Origin: Parcubacteria group bacterium GW2011_GWA2_47_21
Lineage (GTDB): Bacteria; Patescibacteriota; Minisyncoccia; Phycocordibacterales; DSPV01
Assembly: GCA_001000545.1 (NCBI GenBank)
Contig: LCOC01000003.1
Location: 1-32,196 of the forward strand
Length of the DNA stretch: 32,196 bases
Direction: 5' to 3'
Part shown: one piece after another, positions 21,141 to 29,369 of the stretch
How the letters are laid out: every line of letters begins with the position of its first letter
Numbering within the stretch: position 1 is the first letter of the stretch
Notes under the pieces: model-generated
Seen by the model: the letters and a program-made list of their open reading frames with translations, nothing else
What the model was told of the DNA's origin: nothing
Database searches by the model: none
Translations under genes and position numbers: made by a program

Positions 21141-21263
21141 TCAACTAAAAATTAGTATGTGGATACTGAAATGATGTCAAATTTTAGCAAAAATCTCCTT
21201 ATTTTAAGCCGTTTTATTAAATTACAAGCCACGGGTTATATGTTGTGATATATTTGTGGGGTT

Positions 21264-23195
21264 GTGGACTATTTAAGCAACCTAAATCACCCCCAGAGGG
21301 AGGCGGCACTTCATACCGACGGAGCGCTTCTTATTGTCGCCGGTGCCGGTGCCGGTAAAACCAAAACCTTAACCTCGCGCATTTTCCACTTGATTAAAAA
21401 AGGCGTTCCGCCTGAACAGGTCCTCGCCATAACCTTCACCAATAAAGCGGCGGGGGAATTGAAGCAAAGAATTGGCAAATTGATTGCCGCCGACAGGGAT
21501 TTGAATCTGCCTGTTTCCGCTGAAAAACGGCCATTTGCCGGCACATTCCATTCCCTAGGCGTCCACATCCTTCGGTCTATGGGAAAAAGCGTCGGCGTAT
21601 CGCCGCGTTTTACGATTTTTGACCGCGCCGATTCCAAAAGCGCCATGAAAGAGGCGGTAGAAAGCGCTGGGCTAAATCCCAAACAATTCTCTCCGGAACT
21701 TTTCCTTTCAATAATTTCCAAAGCCAAGGGAAAATCGCTCGGCGTTAGCCGTTATCGGGAACTAGCATCGGAGCGAATGGAAGAAATGACGGCCGAGGTC
21801 TGGGAACGCTATGAAAAAATTCTCAATGAAGAAAAGGCCTTGGATTTTGACGACCTGCTCTTAAAATCGGTGGAGCTTTTGAAGCAAGATGCCGGCGCAA
21901 GAAACCGTTTTCAAGAAACTTGGCGTTACATTCACGTTGACGAGTATCAGGACACCAACTTCGTCCAATACGAACTGACAAAAATTTTGTCGGAAAAACA
22001 CAAAAATATCTGCGCGGTGGGCGACGCCGACCAAACAATCTACAGCTGGCGCGGAGCGAGTATTAGAAATATTCTAAACTTTAAGAAAGATTTTCCGGGC
22101 GCACGGGTCATTTTATTAGAAGAAAATTACCGCTCAACAAAAAATATCTTAGGCATTGCGAACGATATAATCAGAAAAAATAATGTCCGCGTCCCTAAGA
22201 ACCTTTTCACGGCGAACGCCGAGGGTGAAAAAATCGGTCTCTTTAGCGCCTGCGACGAGGAAGATGAAGCGGCTTTCATTGCCGCCAAAGCGGGGAAATT
22301 AATAAGAAATGGCGCCAAACCAGAAGAAATCGCCGTCTTATATCGGGCAAACTTCCAATCACGGGCGATTGAATCGGCTTTTTTAGACGCGGGACTCCCA
22401 TATCAGCTTATCGGCACTAGATTTTTTGAAAGGAAAGAGGTTAAAGACGTGCTGTCCTATCTTCGGCTGGCCAGAAATTTTGACAGCCGCTCCGATTTGA
22501 AGCGGGTAATGAATATTCCGCCACGCGGCATCGGTAAAATAACATTGCTTAAAATTTTTGCGGGAAAAGGGGGCGAGTTGCCCGCGGCTATGAAAATTAA
22601 ATTTGATAATTTTAAAGGTTTACTCAAAAGGATTAGCCGAGCGTCGGAAACACTGCGCCCGGGAGAATTGGTAAAATTTGCTATCGCGGAATCGGGAATA
22701 GGGGACTGGCTTAAGTCGGGCGATGAAGAAGATTTGGAACGTTTGGAGAATGTCAAAGAACTCGCAACTTTGGCTCTAAAATACAGCGCTCTGCCGTTGC
22801 CCGATGGAATTGATAAATTGCTTAATGACGCGGCGCTTCAAAGCGACCAGGACGAACTCTCGGATGAGAGAGGGGGAGTGCGGCTTATGACCATTCATGC
22901 CTCCAAGGGTTTGGAATTTGACACGGTTTTTATTGTCGGGCTGGAAGACGGCCTTTTCCCGCACGAAAAAATGGAGAGCGAATTGGGGCCAGAGGAGGAG
23001 GAAGAGGAACGCCGGCTTTTTTACGTGGCCTTAACCCGCGCCAAGAAAAAAGTTATTCTTTCTTACGCCAATATCAGAACTATTTTCGGCTCAAAAAAAT
23101 TCACCGTGCCATCGGAATTTTTGACCGACATTGATGGAAATTTCCTTGAGCTGGAAAATCATCCCGAAAAATCGCTGAAAAGCATCTACTTTTGA
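21264..23195 (+). CDS. pcrA: UvrD/PcrA/Rep-type superfamily 1 helicase
   Basis: A 3' to 5' DNA helicase of 643 residues with all SF1A motifs in order: Q motif LNHPQREA, Walker A VAGAGAGKTKTL, Ia ITFTNKAAGELKQR, II HVDEYQDTN, III VGDADQTIYSWRGA, IV LEENYRSTKNIL, V VRLMTIHASKGLEFDTVFIV, VI RRLFYVALTRAKKKV. It is about 80 residues shorter than typical PcrA/UvrD and lacks the C-terminal RNA-polymerase-binding tail. PcrA, UvrD and Rep cannot be told apart; the symbol is provisional. GTG start, with TATATT at 21249-21254 leaving a leader of about 3 nt. Confidence 0.92.
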   Translation: MDYLSNLNHPQREAALHTDGALLIVAGAGAGKTKTLTSRIFHLIKKGVPPEQVLAITFTNKAAGELKQRIGKLIAADRDLNLPVSAEKRPFAGTFHSLGVHILRSMGKSVGVSPRFTIFDRADSKSAMKEAVESAGLNPKQFSPELFLSIISKAKGKSLGVSRYRELASERMEEMTAEVWERYEKILNEEKALDFDDLLLKSVELLKQDAGARNRFQETWRYIHVDEYQDTNFVQYELTKILSEKHKNICAVGDADQTIYSWRGASIRNILNFKKDFPGARVILLEENYRSTKNILGIANDIIRKNNVRVPKNLFTANAEGEKIGLFSACDEEDEAAFIAAKAGKLIRNGAKPEEIAVLYRANFQSRAIESAFLDAGLPYQLIGTRFFERKEVKDVLSYLRLARNFDSRSDLKRVMNIPPRGIGKITLLKIFAGKGGELPAAMKIKFDNFKGLLKRISRASETLRPGELVKFAIAESGIGDWLKSGDEEDLERLENVKELATLALKYSALPLPDGIDKLLNDAALQSDQDELSDERGGVRLMTIHASKGLEFDTVFIVGLEDGLFPHEKMESELGPEEEEEERRLFYVALTRAKKKVILSYANIRTIFGSKKFTVPSEFLTDIDGNFLELENHPEKSLKSIYF

Positions 23196-23265
23196 GACCG
23201 AAGATTTCTAAAACTAACTCTAAAAACTAAAAATTTCTGAAAAATAGAAAAACCCTTTATTAAGG

Positions 23266-23308
23266 CCATTCCCCCGTGTCAACCTGGCAGGTTGACACGG
23301 GGGAATGG
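23266..23308. repeat. REP-like palindrome, copy 2 (43 bp), before the RAYT gene
   Basis: A perfect 21+1+21 palindrome with outer arms CCATTCCCCCGTGT and the shared core GTCAACCTG-G-CAGGTTGAC. It is the longest of the five copies and lies 19 bp before the transposase ATG. Confidence 0.92.
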
Positions 23309-23320
23309 GTAAAATACAAT
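23292..23320 (+). promoter_or_regulatory. RAYT promoter using the palindrome as -35
   Basis: TTGACA (23292-23297) is part of the palindrome's right arm. A 17-bp spacer is followed by TACAAT (23315-23320), and the ATG at 23327 is 6 nt later. This is the best sigma70-like promoter in the window and predicts a leaderless mRNA. Confidence 0.6.
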
Positions 23321-23326
23321 GGCTAA

Positions 23327-23995
23327 ATGGTTGGCAACATCGCCCACATTTGTAATAGAGGGGTAAACAAACAAATAATTTTCTCTAATGAGAAAGAATA
23401 TTTAAGATTTCTGGAAACAATTTATAAAAGCAATAACAAAAATGGGGGCGTTAGGACAAGAGTGAAAAATTTTCTTGATGACCCGCCGCCGCAAGATAGA
23501 ATTGTTGAAATACTGAAGTGGTCACTTTTGCCGAATCACTATCATTTGCTGGTTTATGAAAAAGTTGAGGGAGGTATTGTTGAATTCACAAAAAGAATAG
23601 GCAACAGTTACACCAAATATTTTAATATCAAAAACGACAGAAGCGGTTACCTGTTTCAAAACACCGCGAAAATGATTCGGATTGAAAGAGAACCGCACTT
23701 CAATTACATACCATTTTATGTAGAATTAAACCCCTTGGACCTTTTTGACGAGGGTTGGCGAACGGGTAGGATTAAAAATCCGTCGGGAGCAATAAAATTT
23801 TTAACAGATTATCCGTGGTCAAGTTACACTGACTATAGCGGTAAAAATAATTTCCCAATGTTAATCAACAAAGAAATATTTTTTGGTGAATTCGAAACAA
23901 ACCAAAAAAGATACGAAAAAGAAACTTTGGCTCTAATTAAGGATAAAAACGCGTCAACCTGGCAGGTTGACGCGTTTGATGTGTTAGGAAAATGA
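23327..23995 (+). CDS. REP-associated Y1 transposase (RAYT)
   Basis: 222 residues of the Y1_Tnp (IS200-like HUH) superfamily in its RAYT form. Landmarks: HICNRGVNKQIIFSNEKEY at the start, the HUH pair in LLPNHYHLLVYEKVEGGI, the Tyr region IGNSYTKYFNIKNDRSGYLF, and YVELNPLDLF near the usual yihlNP motif. These enzymes nick single-stranded DNA at REP hairpins and are thought to spread them. The frame is intact. The last 16 residues (NASTWQVDAFDV..) are encoded by the downstream palindrome, so the original end was probably before it. The stop overlaps the ksgA start (ATGA), so the element has come to rest tightly against ksgA. Confidence 0.88.
   Translation: MVGNIAHICNRGVNKQIIFSNEKEYLRFLETIYKSNNKNGGVRTRVKNFLDDPPPQDRIVEILKWSLLPNHYHLLVYEKVEGGIVEFTKRIGNSYTKYFNIKNDRSGYLFQNTAKMIRIEREPHFNYIPFYVELNPLDLFDEGWRTGRIKNPSGAIKFLTDYPWSSYTDYSGKNNFPMLINKEIFFGEFETNQKRYEKETLALIKDKNASTWQVDAFDVLGK
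23947..23977. repeat. REP-like palindrome, copy 3 (31 bp), inside the RAYT 3' end
   Basis: AAACGCGTCAACCTG-G-CAGGTTGACGCGTTT, perfect 15+1+15. With copy 2 it brackets the transposase gene. It is translated in frame. Confidence 0.9.
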
Positions 23996-24933
23996 GAAGT
24001 TTCTCAGCGAAAAAATCGCTCGGACAGAACTTCCTTACTGAGAGCGGTGTGGCCGAGAGAATCGTTGAAGCGGGCGAGGTCGGCTCGGCGGATATTGTTG
24101 TTGAAATCGGGCCGGGGAAGGGAATACTCACCGAGAAACTTATTGCTCTATCAAGAGAAGTGATTGCGGTAGAAAAAGACGAGCGGTTGGTAATGTATCT
24201 TTCGTTTAAGTTTAGAGAAGCGATTGAAGACGGAAAACTAAAAATAATCGCCGGCGATGTTTTGGAATTTAATCCGGAACAAGAATTGCTTCAAGCCGTC
24301 GGTTATAAATTAATCGCCAACATTCCTTACTACATCACCGGCAAAATTCTCCGGCGTTTTTTTTCGGAAGTGGCAAATCCATCGCTTGCCGTTTTAATGC
24401 TTCAAAAAGAAGTGGCGGAGAGAATTGTCGCAAAAAACGGCAAAGAGAGTATTTTATCTCTCTCCATCAAGGCCTATGGGAAACCGGTTTACATAGAAAC
24501 AGTGGGGCGCGATTCTTTCTCGCCGACGCCCAAGGTTGATTCGGCCGTGCTTCTCATCAAAGAAATTTCCAAGAAAAATTTTGAAAATCCGGCGTCGGAG
24601 GAAAAATTTTTCACGCTAATCAAGACCGGCTTCGCCAGCAAAAGAAAAACAATTTTAAATAACTTAAAAAAACTAGATTGTTATATTGATAACAATAAGT
24701 GGCTCAACAGAGCCATATTAGCGCGTCAACCTGCCAGGTTGACACGGGTGGGTGGAAAATTGGCGCGAGTGAGCGGAGAAAGGGGAACGGGGGTGGGAGT
24801 AGGCAAAACAGAAACAATGGCTGAAATAGAAAATCAGCTGCGAGCGCTAAAAATTGACCCTGGAGCAAGGGCCGAAGATATCACTCTCCAAAAGTGGTTA
24901 AATTTGGCAAAGGGCTTAACAAGGCCGTATTAG
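23992..24933 (+). CDS. ksgA: 16S rRNA dimethyladenosine transferase KsgA/RsmA with insertion
   Basis: It methylates two adjacent adenines near the 3' end of 16S rRNA. The Rossmann domain is complete: KKSLGQNFLTESGVAERIV, VVEIGPGKGILTEKL (SAM site), VEKDERL, GDVLEF, the NIPYYITGKILRRF active site (NxxY), and FSPTPKVDSAVLLIK. The C-terminal domain is split: RKTILNNLKKL is followed by about 50 foreign residues (ILARQPARLTRVGGKLARVS and on to GVGVGKTE) before the normal tail EIENQLRALKIDPGARAEDI. The insertion includes palindrome copy 4, read as RQPARLT. The catalytic half is untouched, so activity may persist. ATG overlaps the RAYT stop. Confidence 0.92.
   Translation: MRSFSAKKSLGQNFLTESGVAERIVEAGEVGSADIVVEIGPGKGILTEKLIALSREVIAVEKDERLVMYLSFKFREAIEDGKLKIIAGDVLEFNPEQELLQAVGYKLIANIPYYITGKILRRFFSEVANPSLAVLMLQKEVAERIVAKNGKESILSLSIKAYGKPVYIETVGRDSFSPTPKVDSAVLLIKEISKKNFENPASEEKFFTLIKTGFASKRKTILNNLKKLDCYIDNNKWLNRAILARQPARLTRVGGKLARVSGERGTGVGVGKTETMAEIENQLRALKIDPGARAEDITLQKWLNLAKGLTRPY
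24722..24746. repeat. REP-like palindrome, copy 4, inside ksgA
   Basis: The core GTCAACCTG-C-CAGGTTGAC is perfect (24725-24743); the outer arms have one mismatch. It lies within the foreign segment of the KsgA C-terminal domain and keeps the frame. Confidence 0.9.
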
Positions 24934-24960
24934 CGCGTCAACCTGGCAGGTTGACGCGCT
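24932..24960. repeat. REP-like palindrome, copy 5, at the ksgA stop
   Basis: AGCGCGTCAACCTG-G-CAGGTTGACGCGCT, perfect 14+1+14, starting in the TAG stop codon. A decayed half-copy (GGTTGACGCGGGTGACAGGT) follows. It could also serve as the ksgA terminator, but no T run follows. Confidence 0.9.
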
Positions 24961-25093
24961 GGGGTTGACGCGGGTGACAGGTGGCAGGTGGTTTGAGGCG
25001 TGGGGCGGCTTAAAAAATTGAGCTGTGAAATACAGCAACCCGAAAGGTTCTTTAACTTAACTTTGTCCTTTACACCCAAAGTATACTTAGAAT

Positions 25094-26209
25094 TTAGAAA
25101 AGAGAGGAACCTAAAATTGGTGTGGTGCGTCCTTGCGAAGGAATGGTGATGCAACCAAACACCACATAAAATTGGCAACCGCCGTCACCGGGTTGATATT
25201 TTCCTATTAAATATAAGGTGAAAGGGGTGTTGTAATTTAAGAAGGCCTGCGCGCCGAGATAGTGAGTAAGTAAAACCACATAAGAGGGCGCGTATGGCCG
25301 CATTGCCATAAGCCAGTTACCGCTACAGGTGCAAAGAAACGGAAACAGCACCATACCGCCAAACGGCTGATTGCTGCCTTGGGCATTGGCTTTCGGTAAA
25401 ATTAAATCGGCCAAAAAACGGTCAATTCTCTCGATGTGACTACTCAAAAGACCGGAATTCTCAATAACGCTCTTTGGTATGACTGATTGTTTCGCTTGGC
25501 CGGCCGCCGTCATATCGTCTATAAATTTCTTCCGCAAATTGGTCGTGGTCGCTAGTGAAATTCTGATGCTATTTTTCAAATCATAAATTTCTTTGTCTCC
25601 ATAACCTCTCTCCCGACTAAGATTTTCAACCTCGTTCAAGAAATAATCCAAATTATAAAAGTTATCGGCAGGCACTTCGTCAGACGGCACTTTGGCTTCC
25701 ACTCTATTTGATGGCAAATTGGTGGAAATTATTTGACTGCTATTAGAGGGGGGGAAGTTGGACGGCGCGGGTGAGGAAATTTGGGGAGAATTTAGAGAAT
25801 TTGCCATTCGCATTCGGTCCCTAGAAAAACTCAAAGAAGAAACGGCGTTGAGCTTTTTGCGAGTAAACTCGCCCACGAAACCAGTGCCGTTATAAAGTCC
25901 AGCGGGAGTTAAAACATCAATTCTGTATTTTTCCTGAAAATGGACAACGGCTTTTTCTGTCAGACGACCGAAATACTCAGTTTCTTGCCCAGGGGAACCA
26001 TGGCCCGTATCGGCAAGGGTGGTGCGTGAATCGGAATTTAAAAGTATTTGAAGTTCCCGCACATCCGGATTTTTATCACCTAACCCTAAATTAACCCTAA
26101 ATTGATGGGCATTGTCAGCCGCTTCCGCAATAACCACGCCCAAAACCAAAAACGAAACAGTAATGCTTAAAAACGCTAAAAATTTTTCAGCTTTTGAGAT
26201 AATTTTCAT
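25094..26209 (-). CDS. Exported peptidoglycan-binding-domain protein
   Basis: 371 residues from the ATG at 26209 ([20 protein letters not shown]), a signal peptide or anchor. Residues from about 45 to 120 form a PG_binding_1-like domain ([46 protein letters not shown]). A Ser/Pro/Asn linker and a predicted helical middle follow. The C-terminal region has a Cys-rich pattern ([13 protein letters not shown], then [18 protein letters not shown]), which I have seen in CPR envelope proteins without assigned function. AGGA lies just before this ATG; the ATG at 26218 is equally possible. It is divergent from the EF-hand gene. Confidence 0.7.
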   Translation of the reverse strand: MKIISKAEKFLAFLSITVSFLVLGVVIAEAADNAHQFRVNLGLGDKNPDVRELQILLNSDSRTTLADTGHGSPGQETEYFGRLTEKAVVHFQEKYRIDVLTPAGLYNGTGFVGEFTRKKLNAVSSLSFSRDRMRMANSLNSPQISSPAPSNFPPSNSSQIISTNLPSNRVEAKVPSDEVPADNFYNLDYFLNEVENLSRERGYGDKEIYDLKNSIRISLATTTNLRKKFIDDMTAAGQAKQSVIPKSVIENSGLLSSHIERIDRFLADLILPKANAQGSNQPFGGMVLFPFLCTCSGNWLMAMRPYAPSYVVLLTHYLGAQAFLNYNTPFTLYLIGKYQPGDGGCQFYVVFGCITIPSQGRTTPILGSSLF

Positions 26210-26258
26210 CGTCCTCATTCTATCAACACCAAGAGAAAACAAAAAGCCAAAGGGTTGA

Positions 26259-26264
26259 TATAAT
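26259..26264 (+). promoter_or_regulatory. -10 box of the leaderless EF-hand gene
   Basis: TATAAT ends 6 nt before the GTG at 26271. It is the fourth case in the window of the same spacing. Confidence 0.5.
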
Positions 26265-26270
26265 AAGAGA

Positions 26271-27254
26271 GTGAAATTTCCTTTCTCCAGAAAAACAATT
26301 TTCATCGCTTTAGCCGCAATTGTCGTTGTCGGAGGCGCGGTGGCTTATATTGAATTTAAAAACAATGCCGATGTTTACGAAAGCCAATCGCCAAGCGGAT
26401 TAACGGCGGTTGAAAGGCAAATAATTACGCGAGACGCCGACGAGGACGGGTTGGCCGATTGGGAAGAGGTGCTTTGGAAAACCAACATTAAAAACGCCGA
26501 CACGGACGGCGACGGCGCGAACGACGCCGAAGAAATCAAAGCCAACAGAAACCCGCTGGTGAAAGGACCCGATGACAAACTTGATTCGGCTACCATAAAA
26601 GAAATTTCCGGTTCAACTGACAGCAAAAATCTGACGGAAACCGATAAATTCGCCCGCGACTTTCTCGTCCGCTATATAGCGAGCCAAGATGAAAGCGGCA
26701 TCTCCGACCCGGAGGTCTTCAACGGCCTGATTGAGGACTACCTTTCTAGCGGCAATCCCGACCTCTCGCCAAGGGCGTACGGATTAAGAGACATTAAAGT
26801 TACCGCCGAAGAAACCGCCGAGGCCATTAGAGCATACGGTAACGGCGTCGCCGGCGGACTCATGAGGAAAGCCGACGAGAAAGAGTTGCCGAGCGAATTG
26901 ATAGCGTTTGACCAATATTCAAGAACCGGCGACCTTCAGGCGTTAGAGACCTTAAATGAATTGGTTGCCCGCTACAAAAGAATGGAAAATGATTTGGTCG
27001 CCATAACCGTGCCCAATACCGCCGTCGTCAGCCATCTGGGATTATTAAACGTTTTAAGCGGCACTCGTTTCAGCATAGAAGCGATGGCGTCCACCAAAAA
27101 CGACCCGATGAAAGCGCTGGTCGGCCTCCGATATTATTCCGACGCGTCACTTATCTTCTTGCCGGCGATAAGGGAAATAAAAGCATACCTTTCAGCCAAA
27201 GGCGTAGTTTTTGCACAGGGCGAGGATGGTTACAAACTTTTTAATGCTCTATAA
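26271..27254 (+). CDS. Membrane-anchored EF-hand-like calcium-binding protein
   Basis: 327 residues. A basic start (KFPFSRK) leads into one membrane helix ([19 protein letters not shown]), with the rest outside. Residues 55-90 carry two Asp-rich loops, [12 protein letters not shown] and [12 protein letters not shown], spaced as in thrombospondin type 3 / dockerin-like Ca sites. The rest is mostly helical and unfamiliar. It is the first gene of a co-directional block that includes the VirB6-like protein, so an envelope or secretion role is plausible but only inferred from position. Confidence 0.7.
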   Translation: MKFPFSRKTIFIALAAIVVVGGAVAYIEFKNNADVYESQSPSGLTAVERQIITRDADEDGLADWEEVLWKTNIKNADTDGDGANDAEEIKANRNPLVKGPDDKLDSATIKEISGSTDSKNLTETDKFARDFLVRYIASQDESGISDPEVFNGLIEDYLSSGNPDLSPRAYGLRDIKVTAEETAEAIRAYGNGVAGGLMRKADEKELPSELIAFDQYSRTGDLQALETLNELVARYKRMENDLVAITVPNTAVVSHLGLLNVLSGTRFSIEAMASTKNDPMKALVGLRYYSDASLIFLPAIREIKAYLSAKGVVFAQGEDGYKLFNAL

Positions 27255-27335
27255 TTAAAGGAACATTCCCGCCGCAAACCAAAGCGGCCTTCTGGCGTGA
27301 GTTTAATTTGGCTCTCTTGATTGGAAATATTTGAA

Positions 27336-29351
27336 ATGCAACAGACGCTCAAAAAAATTCTTATTCTGGCGCTCATTGTAAGCGTGCTCGCCCCCGGTTT
27401 TTATTTTGCCTTGGATGAAGTGATAGCGCCAAAGAGGGCGGAAGCTCAAGGGACATCGTGTATGGGCATCGTCGTGGGCGCGATTTTAGGCATTCTCGGT
27501 TTTGTCGGCGGGCTTTTAGCGGTGCCGGCGAACGACGCCGGCAACTTGGCGCAAAACACGCTAACCAGCGGGGCAACAGCTGGCTCTTTCATGAAGGACT
27601 GTATTTTGAAACCGTTGCTAGACCGCCTGATAAGAAAACTCATTCAAGAATTCACCGTGAGCGTGATTGATTGGATAAACGGCGGTTTTGACGGCAGTCC
27701 GAAATTCGTTTCCGACCCAGCGGGATTCTTTAGAAATGTCGGCGACAGCGTGGCGGGCGCAACCATCCAGCAATTCGCCCCTTGGCTTTGCGGCCCCATC
27801 GCCCCCTTCGTCCTGCCTGCGCTGGCTTTCAGATATTCCAACCATTATTTTTACAAACAGGAAATCGGCTGTCGGTTATCCGACATAGAAGCCAACATTG
27901 ACCGATTTATCCGCGGTAGCAACCCGAGGGATTTCTCTTGGAGCCGGTGGGCGCAGGTTACGACCATTCCCCAAAACAACGCTTTCGGCTCCTATCTTTC
28001 CGCTTCGCTTATTATTGACGAGCGAATCGCCAAACAATTAAAAATTAAACAAGATGATTTAAGTTTCGGCAGAGGATATCTTTCTTACCAAAAATGCACC
28101 GAGTCCAATTATGAACTGGAATCAGAGGAACAATTTTACGCCAAATTGGAAAAGACGGAGGTTCTCAAAGACGTGGACCCGGATTCCGAGGAGGGCTACT
28201 ACGCGAGAATTGAAAATCGGCTCAAGTGCAAAACGGTTACGCCAGGCTCAACCATTCAGGACTCTTTAAGCAAGGCGCTCGGCAGCGACTTGGACCGCTA
28301 TGGGGTCGCGGACAGCATTGACGCAATTTTGGGCGCCCTGATGGACCAAGCCATCGGTTTTGTGTTTAAAGGGCTCTTCAGCGCCGGCGACAATTACGAA
28401 AGCAGCTCTAACCAGTGGAAAAATAATTTGCTCGCTTACAGAAATAAAACGGATTACGAAGCGGGCCGAGGCGCGCAAAACACCTTGACTAATTTTCGCC
28501 AAGGCGGCCAAACGGGCGCCAGTGAATTTGACGCTAACAACAACCAAAACGCGCAAATCATCGGCAATTACTACCAAAACCAGCAAGACCAGGCCATGCA
28601 ACCGTCTAAAACCATCCAGCTTTTTGGGGGTCTCGCGTCACAGAACGGCACACTAAACCAATACACCCCGGCAGGTAATGCCATTGACGGCTCTGATGTC
28701 ACTCTTGCCGCGTCAACTGGGCCGTGGCAGGTTATATTCCCCGAAAATAAATCAGAGTATGTGGCTTCAGTGTTTGTTAAACAATACACGGGGAACATAA
28801 GCGACGGTAATTGTAGCGACAGCAGCATTAAAAGAGTTGAGCTCCTAAAAGACAATACAGTAGTTGACTTCTACAGCCCGCCCAGTATGAACGCCGAAAA
28901 TATTAGTACCAGTTGGACCCCGCCAAAATTGGGTGACGGTTTGAGGGTAATAGCGGATGGTCCTAAACTTTGTATCGCCGATGTAAAAATATATCGTTAC
29001 CTCAAACCTGTCGTAAAAGTTGACCCGTTTTTCATCACAATTAAATCAGGTGACGGATTTTCCCCTCTGCAGGGTATTACGGTGCAAAATGTTAACGGCG
29101 ATGAGCCGGTGACAACTTGCTCAAACCAGGGATGTGCCGGGAGCATCACTTACGAAATAAAAGACAATACTGGTGTTACAATGCCAAACGATTTTGATTT
29201 CGCGATGCCCGGAACTTACATAATTACCTATAGCACAACTGATAATACTGTTAATCCGGTGCTAAAGAGCAATGAAGTTAAAAGAACGGTAACGGTCCAA
29301 ACCGCCGCCCCGCTTCCCGACCCGGAAGGACCTGGCGGAGCGCCATTCTAA
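27336..29351 (+). CDS. Large exported protein with discoidin-like and Ig-like domains
   Basis: 671 residues from the ATG at 27336. An N-terminal signal (KKILILALIVSVLAPGFYFA) ends near RAEAQ, and a second hydrophobic helix (IVVGAILGILGFVGGLLAV) follows. The middle is Cys-containing and unfamiliar (CGPIAPFVLPALAFRYSNHY). From about residue 420 there is an F5/8-type-C-like beta-sandwich (LASQNGTLNQYTPAGNAIDG, IKRVELLKD, IADVKIYRY), then a DUF5011/Ig-like repeat (PGTYIITYSTTDN, VKRTVTV). Such domains bind sugars or proteins at the surface. Its place just before a VirB6-like gene suggests a surface part of a secretion or attachment machine. Confidence 0.7.
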   Translation: MQQTLKKILILALIVSVLAPGFYFALDEVIAPKRAEAQGTSCMGIVVGAILGILGFVGGLLAVPANDAGNLAQNTLTSGATAGSFMKDCILKPLLDRLIRKLIQEFTVSVIDWINGGFDGSPKFVSDPAGFFRNVGDSVAGATIQQFAPWLCGPIAPFVLPALAFRYSNHYFYKQEIGCRLSDIEANIDRFIRGSNPRDFSWSRWAQVTTIPQNNAFGSYLSASLIIDERIAKQLKIKQDDLSFGRGYLSYQKCTESNYELESEEQFYAKLEKTEVLKDVDPDSEEGYYARIENRLKCKTVTPGSTIQDSLSKALGSDLDRYGVADSIDAILGALMDQAIGFVFKGLFSAGDNYESSSNQWKNNLLAYRNKTDYEAGRGAQNTLTNFRQGGQTGASEFDANNNQNAQIIGNYYQNQQDQAMQPSKTIQLFGGLASQNGTLNQYTPAGNAIDGSDVTLAASTGPWQVIFPENKSEYVASVFVKQYTGNISDGNCSDSSIKRVELLKDNTVVDFYSPPSMNAENISTSWTPPKLGDGLRVIADGPKLCIADVKIYRYLKPVVKVDPFFITIKSGDGFSPLQGITVQNVNGDEPVTTCSNQGCAGSITYEIKDNTGVTMPNDFDFAMPGTYIITYSTTDNTVNPVLKSNEVKRTVTVQTAAPLPDPEGPGGAPF

Positions 29352-29369
29352 AATCTAAAAAATTATTCA

